Origin: Camellia lanceoleosa
Taxonomy: Eukaryota; Streptophyta; Magnoliopsida; Ericales; Theaceae
Assembly (NCBI GenBank): GCA_025200525.1
Contig: CM045762.1
Span: forward strand, 189,931,154 to 189,995,153
DNA: 64,000 nt
Direction of reading: 5' to 3'
The stretch's first letter is position 1; each line of letters opens with the position of its first letter. The notes beneath the pieces were generated by a model. That model saw only the letters and a program-made list of their open reading frames with translations. It made no database searches and had not been told where the DNA came from. The position numbers were made by a program, and so were the translations under genes. Of this stretch, positions 9,706 through 19,783 are shown piece by piece.

Positions 9706-11165
9706 CTCCAGGAGTTGCTAGATAAGGTCTATATTCGTCCTAGTGTTTCACCGTGGGGAGCACTGGCCCTCTTTGCTAAAAAGAAAAATGGTGCCTTGAG
9801 ACTTTGTATTGACTACCGAAAATTAAATCAGGCTATGGTCAAGAATAAGTACCCTATGCCCCGTATAGATGATTTGTTTAACCAGTTGAAGGGTTCCCGT
9901 TGTTTCTCTAAGATAGACTTGAGATCGGGTTACCACCAGTTGAGAGTCAGGAACGAGGATATTCCGAAGACGGCATTCCGTATGCGGTATGGCCATTATG
10001 AGTTTCTGGTGATGCCTTTTAGGCTCACCAATGCACCGGCAGTGTTTATGGATTTGATGAACCGGATCTTCCAAGAATTCTTAGACCGTTTTGTAGTCGT
10101 CTTCATGGACGACATTCTGATTTATTCACCTTCGGAGGAGAGCACGAGGAACACTTGAGAGTGGTGCTCGAGTTGCTTAGAGCCCATAGGCTGTATGCCA
10201 AATTTGGGAAGTGTGAATTCTGGCTACGAGAGGTGAAGTTCTTAGGCCATGTGGTATCCTGGGAAGGGGTGTCTGTTGATACATCCAAGATTGAGGCAGT
10301 GCAAGACTGGGCACAGCCTAAGAGTGTGTTTGAGATCCGCAGTTTTCTAGGTTTAGCTGGGTACTATCGCTGGTTTGTGAAGGATTTCTCCAGGCTAGCT
10401 TCACCGTTGACTAGATTGACTCGGAAGGGAGTCAAATTTGTATGGAGTGAGACTTATGAAAAGTCGTTCCAAGAGTTAAAGGTTAGATTGACCACCGCTC
10501 CGGTCTTGATTATTTCGGAGAGAGAGTTGGGTTATGCGGTTTATTGTGATGCCTCACGAGAGGGTTTGGGTTGTGTGTTGATGCAAGAGGGAAAAGTGGT
10601 AGCTTATGGCTCATGGCAGTTGAAAATACACGAGAAAAATTATCCTACACATGACCTAGAGTTAGCAGCTGTGATCTTTGCCTTGAAGAGTTTGAGGCAT
10701 TACCTTTATGGTGAGAGATTTGAGGTATTCTCGGATCATAAGAGTCTGAAATATCTGTTCACACAGAAAGACTTGAATTTGAGGCAGAGGAGGTGGATGG
10801 AGTTCATTGAGGATTATGACTTCGAGTTGCATTATCATCCGGGGAAGGCCAATGTTGTGGCCGATGCCCTTAGCAGGAAATTTGTTGGTGACGTATCTAG
10901 TATAGCCATCCGGGAGTGGGAGATGTTGGGTGCACTGGGAGAATTTGATTTGCTTTTGGGTGAATCCGTTGAGGCTGCGGCCTTGTTTTCTATTGTTGCG
11001 AAGCCTACACTTGTGACTAGAGTGTTAGAGGCACAGAGAGGTGACCTTGAGGTAGAATCCCTCCGAGAGAAGATCTCCAGTGGAAAGGTTGAGAAGGGTT
11101 TGATGGTGTATCCCGACCTAAGTGTGAGATACCGAGACCGTCTGTTTGTGCCGGAGTCTTGCTGA
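9706..11165 (+). pseudogene. pol: Reverse transcriptase and RNase H of pol, frameshifted
   Basis: RT shows [43 protein letters not shown] and the catalytic box FMDD at 10102-10113, so the active-site aspartates are kept. A one-base loss near 10141 in a GAGGAG run moves the frame; the thumb continues in the next frame ([28 protein letters not shown]). RNase H follows with YCDAS, then YPTHDLELAAVIFALKSLRH and FEVFSDHKSLKYL. The reading frame closes at TGA 11163. The gag-pol reading frame would otherwise be continuous. Confidence 0.9.
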
Positions 11166-12440
11166 GAGGAGGTACTCCTTGAGTTTCACCATTCACGCCT
11201 TGCGGTGCATCCGGGAGGCACTAAGATGTATCGGGATTTGGGTCGTCAGTTTTGGTAGCGGGGTATGAAGAGAGATGTGGCAGCTTTCGTGTCTAAGTGC
11301 CTTACTTGTCAGCAAGTGAAGGCCGAGCATCAGAGGCCAGCGGGTTTGTTGCAACCCTTGCCTATTGCTGAGTGGAAGTGGGAGCATATCACTATGGACT
11401 TCGTTGTAGGTCTTCCGAGGACTCAACGGGGTAGTGATGCTATTTGGGTGATTGTAGATCGGTTGACTAAGTCAGCACACTTTATCCCTATGCGCGTTAG
11501 AGATTCGGTAGATCATCTTGCCAACTTGTATATTCGGGACATAGTGAGGTTGCACGGGGTCCCAGTGATGATCGTCTCAAATAGAGATCCTCGTTTTACT
11601 GCCAGGTTGTGGCAGAGTTTGTAGAGTGGTTTGGGCACTAAGTTGACCTTTAGTACGGCTTATCATCCTCAGACTGACGGGCAGTCCGAGCTTACTATTC
11701 AGATCCTTGAGGATGTGCTTCGGGGTTGTGTTCTGGACTTTAGTGGGTCGTGGGAGAGGCATTCGCCCTTAGTGAAGTTTGCCTACAACAACAGCTTTCA
11801 ATCTAGTATCGGTATAGCACCGTTTGAGGCCTTGTATGGCCGACCGTGTAGGTCTCCAGTTTGTTGGGCCGAGGTGGGTGATGCACCTTTGTTGGGCCCG
11901 AAGTTAGTGAGGGAAACGACGGAGAAGGTTGAGCTTATCCGTAGGAGGCTAGTTACAACCCAAAGTCGTCAGAAATCTTATGCCGACCATAGGAGGAGAC
12001 CTTTGGTATTTGAGGTGGGTGATCATGTCTTTTTGAAGATATCACCTAGGCGGGGATTAATGAGGTTTGGGAAGAGCGGAAAGTTGTCCCCTCTGTTTAT
12101 TGGCCCTTTTGAGATCCTTGAGAGGATTGGCAAGGTTGCCTATCGTTTAGCTCTGCCGCCACAGTTGTCTGGAGTTCATAACGTGTTTCATGTGAGTATG
12201 CTTCAGAAGTATGAGCCGGATCCATCGCATGTATTGGATTGGACCGACTTAGTGGTAGATGAGGATGTCTCGTATGAGGAGAGACCGGTTCGGGCCTTGG
12301 ATAGGCGGGATCAAGTTTTGCAAGGCAAGACCATTCCCTTGGTTAAAGTTTTGTGGAAGCATCACGAGGTGAAGGAAGCCACTTGGGAACGTGAGTTGGA
12401 AGTCCGCGAGAAATATCCGGACCTGTTTGTTGATATGTAA
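11166..12440 (+). pseudogene. pol: Integrase with C-terminal chromodomain-like segment, decayed
   Basis: The HHCC zinc region is present (HPGGTKMYRDLG ... CLTCQQVK) with a TAG at 11256. In the catalytic core the first Asp is in TMDFVVGLPR. The second is altered: the usual SDRDPRF reads SNRDPRF (AAT at 11580-11582), a G-to-A change that removes the catalytic Asp. The Glu is kept in TDGQSE (11688-11690). A TAG at 11622 sits at an expected Gln. The C-terminus has a GPF/Y-like IGPFEILERIG and the chromodomain-like IPLVKVLWKHHEVKEATWE, ending YPDLFVDM and TAA (12438-12440). The tail marks a chromovirus, whose chromodomain is thought to guide integration to marked chromatin. Confidence 0.9.
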
Positions 12441-12858
12441 TCTTGCATTGAGATTTTGTAATATTATTTAACTTTAAGAGCATTATATATCTCTTAAGTT
12501 GTAAAACATTGAGAATGTTTTGGTTTAATGGAAATATTTGGAAACTTGCCTCAAAATGGAAGTTTAATGGAACATTGCATATGTTGAATTGATTGTAGAA
12601 ATGGAAAGGTATCATGAACATTGAATATGATACGGAATTGTGAATTATATACATTGAAAATTGTGAAATTGGAAAGAATGCATAATGATAATGCAGGTTG
12701 AAATATATGTTGTTTTACATATGGTGAAATGCCTCTTGTTAAGAGAAGAAATGACCGGTATTGGGTCAAGATGTTTAATATTGAAATGTAATATTGTTGG
12801 AAATTGAGAAAAACCTGTTTTTGAAAACTTATGCCTAATTTCGGGGACGAAATTCTTT
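12441..12858 (+). other. 3' untranslated region of the Tekay-type element
   Basis: AT-rich spacer between the pol stop and the PPT. Parts are conserved in 48947-49699 of the non-autonomous relative. No gene seen. Confidence 0.7.
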
Positions 12859-12870
12859 AAGGGGGGAGGT
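12859..12870 (+). promoter_or_regulatory. Polypurine tract before the 3' LTR
   Basis: AAGGGGGGAGGT follows the common chromovirus lead-in GGGGACGAAATTCTTT and directly precedes the LTR start TATAGTGACCCC. It is the expected plus-strand priming site. Confidence 0.85.
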
Positions 12871-13060
12871 TATAGTGACCCCGGTCTTTTCCCATTTGGT
12901 TGTTGTATTCGGACTTAGGTTCCGTGGATCCAGTTGTTATATAATTGTTGTTGTCGTCCTTTAATTCCTTGTCATTTGAGTTATAGGATGTGATGGGCAG
13001 GTTTCTTACAAGTTGGTTATGTTTGGGAGCCAAGTGTTGCTGCCCAGAATTTTGGTCCTT

Positions 13061-13413
13061 CGCTCGAGCGAGCTCTTTGCTTCTGTTCCTTCGCTCGAGC
13101 CAGGGTTTCTTCGCTCAAGCAAGAGTTGTGTTTTGTGCCTGGTGGCTCGAGCCAGTGTTTCTTCGCTCGATTGAGCAACTGCGTCTAGTATAGACCTGAG
13201 AGCTGTGTTTCTTGGCTCGAGCGAGCTTTCCTTCGCTCGAGCGAGCGAGGTGTATGTTTTCGAGTTCCTCGCTCGAGCGAGCATTCTGTCGCTCGAGCGT
13301 GCTTCTGGGTTGCAGACCTGAAGCTTTGAGTTCTTGGCTCGAGCGAGACTTTCTTCGCTCGAGTGAGGTTTTCTGTGTCTGGTCGCTCGAGCGACCAAGT
13401 CTTCGCTCGAGCG
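13061..13413 (+). promoter_or_regulatory. CGCTCGAGCG palindrome cluster in 3' LTR
   Basis: Perfect copies at 13061, 13234, 13270, 13290, 13384 and 13404 plus near copies. As in the 5' LTR, a TATA box (13420-13428) follows at once. Some positions that are perfect here are mutated in the 5' LTR, and the reverse. Confidence 0.6.
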
Positions 13414-14259
13414 AGCCTGTTATATATCAAAACGCAACAGCAGTTTTTAACATCACTTTTTCATCCTCTTTTGTTTTAAAAACCCTAGGTCCGTGTTCTC
13501 TCTCCCTACACTCACCTTCTCTCTTAGGTTTCATCTGTTTTTAGGGTGTTTCTACCTTAGGTTCTTTATTAAAAAGATAGAGGGTCGCGAGGGCTTTATT
13601 TTAATCTAAAGATTTGGCGGTTTGGAGCACTTTTGATTTTGGGACTGTCACGACCCGAACCTGCCCTCGTGGGTTAAGGACGTAACCGGCCAGTAATCGT
13701 GAGACTACCTACGGCCTCAAACCAGACTAAACGTATTTTTAACAGAGTTAAAGGGGCCAAACGGAAGCAATAATTAAAAACTTTGTCCATAGAGCCGTGC
13801 TTATATGCACTTCAAAACAAACCATACTCATATACGTTAATAACCCACGACAAAACACAGTGCCATAAAATTCTTTACAGACAGGATCATTCAACTAAGT
13901 CAACCCATAACAGACTATTTACAAATATACATAAAGTCCTTGCCAACAAGACAAAATGTAAATACGTGACAAAATGGCAAGGATGGGTCTCGTACGTGAG
14001 ACACAAGGCTGACTCTCCAAAACTCATGTTGTTCTTCGCAGACTCCACTGGGGCTGGGTTCGTGCTTCTCTTGGCTCACCTACAAACACATGAATGAGCG
14101 TGAGCAATAGCCTAGTGAATAATATCAAATACAGAATTTACACAACATTGTAGAACCATATATTCCAAACGGCCTTGGGCCCAACTCATAATTCTATTTA
14201 ACAAATATATAACTATACGAAATACAAATCAAGTGATTGTAATTCCAAACATTTTGGCC

Positions 14260-14790
14260 ATTGGCCCATTCAGATTCCCATTCTTGTCAAAACGGCCTTC
14301 GGCCCATTCATTTATGTCAAAACGGCCTTCGGCCCATACATTCGTATCAAAACGGCCTTCGGCCCAATCATCCATCAATCGGCTTTCGGCCCAATCATTT
14401 ATCAATCGGCCTTTGGCCCAATCATTTATCCATCGGCCTTTGGCCCAATCATTTATCAATCGGCCTTTGGCCCAATCATTTATCCATCGGCCTTTGGCCC
14501 AATCATTTATCAATCGGCCTTCGGCCCAATCATTTATCAATCGGCCTCTGGCCCAATCATCTATCAATCGGCCTTTGGCCCAATCATTTATCAATCGGCC
14601 TTTGGCCCAATCATCTATCAATCGGCCTTTGGCCCAATCATTTATCAATCGGCCTTCGGCCCACATTTATATCAAACGGCCTTCGGCCCATATACACTTT
14701 CGTATCAAACGGCCTTTGGCCCATATACACTTTCGTGTCAAACGGCCTTTGGCCCATATACACTTTCGTGTCAAACGGCCTTTGGCCCAT
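14260..14790 (-). repeat. Minisatellite with GGCCTTyGGCC core, 27 bp and longer units
   Basis: From about 14370 to 14660 a 27-bp unit (ATCATTTATC then AATCGGCCTTTGGCCCA) runs about eleven times. The flanks have 30-36-bp variants with TCAAAACGGCC or CACTTTCGTGTCAAACGGCC. All units keep the inverted core GGCCTTYGGCC. Because 27 is divisible by three, open frames appear on both strands; I regard them as artefacts. Confidence 0.9.
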
Positions 14791-15123
14791 TCATGTTTAA
14801 CTTACATCCACAATCCCAATTAGCAATTCATAAGCTTTAAGGGAATAAACAATTGAACATTCACAAGCATTCAATTATCGATATTACTCACAGTGGTCGG
14901 CATGTGGATTTGTCCTGGAGCTTGACCCTACATATCACATAACACATATGGGTCACAAATAGTTCAATCCGTTCTTTAATTCACATATTCCTCTTTAGGC
15001 TTTATTCTTATCTCTTTAATTCAATCACAATGCTCAATGCATGCCTAAGAGTGTTTAGAAGTGAAAGGGAACAGAAAAACAGAACACAGAATGCATTTTC
15101 AAAATTCCAGAAAACGGGGTCCC

Positions 15124-15338
15124 CGCTCGAGCGTGGACTCCCCCCGCTCGAGCGGACCCTTAAGTCTGCAAAAGTGCTGGTGACCTCAAATTCCGCCGGC
15201 GTGAACTCCCGCCGAGCGATCGTCTGGTCTACATAGCTCCTCGCCGAAGGCCAACTTCTTCGCCGAGCGGCACCATGTCTCAGAGAAAAATGCCGAGCTC
15301 GAATTCTCCGCTCGAGCGGCACTTCCCCCGCTCGAGCG
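15124..15338 (-). promoter_or_regulatory. CGCTCGAGCG palindromes in solo LTR C
   Basis: Four perfect copies at 15124, 15145, 15309 and 15329, each within a C-rich or G-rich surround (CCCCGCTCGAGCG). This is the same motif as in the Tekay LTRs but in a different LTR family. Confidence 0.6.
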
Positions 15339-17748
15339 GGCGTCAAAATTCTGGAATTTCCAGAATGTGTTCTTGAGCTTCAACTCGAAATTCAAAGGTT
15401 CAAGATGCATGATTTCGGCTCACATATCATAGAAACATATACTAACATGGCATAAACCCCAATTTACAACATAATGAAGCTCAATCCCAAGAATTACTTA
15501 CATGCATGGCCTATTTTGACTCAAATTCATTTCCAACATAATTAATTCATGCATTCCAACTTCATATCTTCATCAATCATGCATGCATGCTAATCCTTGG
15601 CTCCATATCTATTACAATTGGTACAAATGGTGCTTATAACCATGAAGCTCAACCGAACTACACTTGCATGTATGATTCAACACCCAATTTTCTCATATTC
15701 TACTCCTTACATGCTTGATTATACAATTTCATGGCAATACTATGCATGCATGTGCATATAAGCTTCAATTTCATCACACTCAACGCCATTCATGTTCTTT
15801 ATTCTTATTCAACTCTGAATTTACAAATAGCAAACAAAAACTCATGATTCAAGGGTTAATTACTCACCTAGGAGCCTTAAACACCCAAGTTCTAGCCAAA
15901 TCTTGAGCTTAATCTTCAAATTCCCAAACTTGAGCCAAAAATCATATAATTCTCTCCTTCTCTCTCTCTACAGCCGGTTCTCTCTATTTTGAGTCCCAAA
16001 TTCAGCCAAATGAAGTGAAGAAGAGAGGATAGAGAGTGTAGTGACTTTACAACAAAACCCACTAAGGCCAATATAATATTAATAAGATTAATGGGCTCTA
16101 ATTCACCAATTTAATTGATTTAATCTGACCCAAATCAATTTTCAATTAAATTTCACCATAGGTTCTAAAAATTATGCCAACCACAATGGCGTAATCAATT
16201 TCAGGTTCTGTGGCCGATAAGGCCTCCGATTTAATTTCCAAAGCAGATTATTCAAACAGATATTCCTACGGTGAACAGATAGAAATTCAAAACCACATAA
16301 TCTCATTCATATTATCATTCATATTAAGGACCAATTAACGCATTACGGAACAAGGGTGTCACAGGGACATCATCTCCATTTGAGTTCTTCACTTCAAGGT
16401 AGGGATACCCTACTCCGTACTATACTTTTTGTCATAAGTTTTAGTCTTTTTGATATGTTGGTGTAGTTTGGGAATTTTGGGAAAGTTAGGGTTTGAGTTA
16501 TAATTTGAGTAAAAGGGAATTTTTATATATTAAATTCCATGTGATTGTAAGTCTTGAAAAATGACATTGGTAGTGTTAATTTGAGAAAATTGAACCTTAG
16601 GGTTAATTTTTGAAGAAAGGGTGGAAAACCCTAATTGCTGTAATAAATTAATTTGTATAATTAATTTTGAGAAATTGTGGAATTAAGTTTAATTCATGAA
16701 ATTGGGGAATTATGAGATTAAATGGTGTAGTTGGATAATTTAATCACTCAACTATGAGAATGTTGAGGTTATATTTGTTGATACATTTATTTCTTGTTTA
16801 GAAATAACTGTTTTGGGCTATCGGTGGAGGATAGTCGTGATTGTTGTAGACATTGCATGCTGATTAGGGAAAACTGAAACTAATCACATTGAATAGGTCA
16901 TTGAGTATGACGGATAAATTAATACAGCAAATTTGTGTATTGATTGAGTATGTTATATGACAAGTGTTTAATACATTGTATATGCATATTGTTTGGGAGG
17001 AGATAGGAGATGTACTCCATGGTTTGAGGAAAGATAGGGGATGGACTCTCAAACCTGTTTAGGAGGAGAAAGGGGATGGACTCCATTAGTACAACAAATT
17101 ATGTGTACTTATTGATTTATGGAAGTGTTGTAGAATGAGCCTTAGTCTCATTGGAATTATTGATATTGGAAGTGCTGTTTATGTGAGATGTAGTCTCCTG
17201 TTATAGTTTGGCCAGGTTCTGAGCCATGTCTGTATAATTGGAAAGTGAATAATAATGGAACGTGAAATATGTCATGGACATTATTGTCATGAAATTGGAT
17301 AGTGATATAATGGATTTAAAAGTGTTAACCATCTATTGAATATTATTGCTTTAGTCAATTCTTTTATTTGGTTTAGTATATTTCTGCTGGGCTGTGGCTC
17401 ACCCTATACGGGAACATCATTTTTAGGTTCAGGTGACATGCTACCTCCAAGGAGTTAGCTTGGGAGGATTTGGAGTTGAAGACTCTGTTTAGTTAGTTGT
17501 TATTTTGTTTTGTTTTGATATTACATGTAAACTCAAGCCAAGGGCTTAATGTGTAGTTGAGTTAGTACTCAAACTTTTGTATCCAAGTGTTGGCTTGGAA
17601 AGATGTAAGCCCGTAGGGCATTTACTTTTATTATTACATGTAATGTCTTTTAATAAGTTTACTCTGATGAATGGAATAATGTTTTGTTTTTCGTAAACAA
17701 TGCATGTCAATATTATTTATGCTGTGGTTTTATTTTGAGGGCGTGACA

Positions 17749-18870
17749 TCAGGGGTATTTTTCGAGGAATAACCGCTCAATTTAGGGTCAAGGGATCGGG
17801 TCCCTGTCGGATTGGGTTCCAATTGCCTTCCCTACATTTTGTGTTATTGACTTATATAGCCTATTTTGTTTTTTTTTTTTATGCTTTTTTTGCTCCAAAA
17901 TAAAAACCAAATGAGGACTATAGTCTCGTGATAAAGAAACTAAAAATGATGAAATTATGCCAATTTGTCATTTGAAAATCATGCTAATTCCAAGATTAAT
18001 TAGGACTTTATTTTCGGTTGTAATGTTGGGTCAAAGGGATTTATTTATTAAATTGGGTGTAGGGTGAAAAACATGTGTCTAAGAAATGAATCAAACAAAT
18101 ATAGCATATGTGGAACGCTATTTTACTAACCCGCCCTTTTAACTCATTTTTTTTTTCTTTCTTTTTTTATTTTTTATTTTTAACATGGAAGTAAATGCAA
18201 TATTATATATATATATTTGACAATCTCCTTGTTCTGCTTACAAGATTGCTTCCTCCCATATAACAGATAAAATTCATTCTTGAGACACTGGAGGAAATGG
18301 CTAAATGAATAAAAAGTTTTTATTGTTTATTTTTTATTTTTATTATAGGCTCAATGGGCTAACAGGTGATAATTGAAATAAGAATTTTTTTTTTTTTATA
18401 AATAATAATAAGGCTCAAACAAAGAGAGATGACCAAAAATTATATCTCAAAATATAGCATGATCGATATGTTATGCAGAATGGCATAAGAATGATGATTT
18501 CAATATTTTCGACCAATTTGAAAGAATAATGAGACTTAACAACGACATAATAAACTGCTAAAGAAAAATTAAGAGTAAATGTAAAATAACTCTCCAAAAA
18601 GAATGATAGCCTCAAAATCTCACGCTGGTTATAGTCTCCACATTAAACATTAAGATTTCAAGTCTAAATCCAAAAATTAATCAAATAATATTTATGTCGC
18701 TATGTGCATGTGCAGATCATCTGAGATAAGACAAAAATTATTTTTAATTAAAAGATAGTATAATAAACTAATATATAATTAAATTACTAAGGCAATAAAA
18801 TTAACAATTAATCACAAAATGTTTTTTAAAACACAACACGCACCCAACACAAAACATAATTTTTATTTAT
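17749..18870. other. AT-rich non-coding region
   Basis: DNA to the right of the Tekay element. Poly-T/A runs and a short (TA)n near 18198; no credible gene or RNA gene on either strand. The text after 17748 (TCAGGGGTATTTTTCGAGG) does not match the left flank before 5280. Confidence 0.5.
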
Positions 18871-19559
18871 TTATTATTTATTTTACAACACAACAGCACA
18901 CAAATAAAAACATTTTTTTTAAAAAAAAAACAACAATAAAATAGAAATACAACAGCAAACAAACAAACAAAAACTCCAATTTTTTTTTTATTATATATAT
19001 ATATTTTTTGGTATCACAACACGCAACAAAAAATTTTTTAAACACAAACAAAAACAAACAATAGCACATAAAATTTGGTTTTTTTTGAAATAAAAATTAA
19101 AAAAAAATAAACACAAACCAAATAATAATAAAAATAAGCACAAACCAAACCTTTTTCCCACAACTTAATTGACATTGTCCTCAATGGCACGTACCACAAA
19201 GGATTGACGAAACAGTGAAAGGGAAAGAAAACACAATAAATAAATAAAAATGTACATCACCGAGATACAGAAGAAAAATACCCCTAACTTGAAGGAAACT
19301 TTACCTGCAAAAAGATTGGAAACTAAACACAAATATACAGAACTTTTTATATTATTGTTTTTTTTATTTGTCTTTTTTTCTTTTTGTTTTCTTTTTATTT
19401 TTTTCTAACCAAGCCTCGAGTGCGCCTTTTTTCTTTTCTCCTTCCCCTTCTTCTCTTGGCCTTTCATTTGTCGAAACATCAAGTGTTGTGTCGAATTTCT
19501 CAAAGTTTAACAACTGCGGCGCCGATACATCTAACATCAATCTTCTCCCACCGCCCTTC
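18871..19559 (-). mobile_element. Athila-like 3' remnant (PPT neighbourhood)
   Basis: On the minus strand it contains GCCATTGAGGACAATGTCAA followed by TTAAGTTGTGGG. This is the block found just before the 3' LTR in many Athila-type elements. The same block occurs at 31379-31410. No protein is left here. The 19560-30419 element is inserted at its right edge, and flanks CCTTC (19555-19559) and CTTTC (30420-30424) look like a TSD with one change. Confidence 0.45.
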
Positions 19560-19783
19560 TGTGACAACCCTGACCTATGATTAGCGTTAATTCATGATTA
19601 AGCATGACAAGTAAATGATTAAGATGAAATCCCAAATTGATTATGTAAGTGTATTATCTTAATTGCATTTCTATCTGTTTGGCATAGAACGATCTGTTCA
19701 TGTTTTGTTTTCAGTTTACGAATTGAAAGCCTTATCGGCGACCAATTCAGAAATTGATTTGCGTTATATGCTAATTAGGATTT

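Larger units (their letters stand above)
13646..16363 (-). mobile_element. Nested solo LTR (family C), TSD GGGAC
   Basis: On the minus strand it starts TGTGACACCC and ends CGGGTCGTGACA. The perfect 5-bp duplication GGGAC is at 13641-13645 and 16364-16368, and removing the insert restores the host LTR text exactly as in the 5' LTR. Size is 2718 bp. Its first 200 bp resemble the LTR of the 19560-30419 element (TCTATCTGTT and GGCCTTATCGGC), and its 3' end carries the shared GATTACTGGCC module, so A, B and C look like branches of one LTR group. Confidence 0.92.
5280..17748 (+). mobile_element. Ty3/gypsy LTR retrotransposon, Tekay/Del-type chromovirus, decayed
   Basis: Order seen: 5' LTR (lacking about its first 80 bp), tRNA-Met-type PBS, gag with two zinc knuckles, protease, reverse transcriptase, RNase H, integrase, chromodomain-like tail, PPT, then a 3' LTR split by a nested solo LTR. 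The order PR-RT-RH-IN with a C-terminal chromodomain-like segment fits the chromovirus branch, and the end REKYPDLF fits Tekay/Del. Coding is broken by eleven in-frame stops and one frameshift. A 5-bp TSD cannot be checked because the left LTR end is missing. Confidence 0.9.
12871..17748 (+). repeat. 3' LTR of the Tekay-type element, interrupted
   Basis: Two blocks, 12871-13645 and 16369-17748, rebuild one LTR of about 2155 bp matching the 5' LTR. The middle is a nested solo LTR with its target duplication. It starts TATAGTGACC (TA, not TG) and ends GAGGGCGTGACA. The related LTR at 43020 also starts TATAG, so TA is likely a family trait. Confidence 0.9.

Noticed and set aside
14229..14823. 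Open frames on both strands with 9-residue repeats
   Set aside because: They follow from the 27-bp minisatellite in the solo LTR; both strands and two plus frames are open at once.
19364..19584. Short frames on both strands near 19364-19584
   Set aside because: Low-complexity T/C-rich sequence without motif, next to an LTR boundary.
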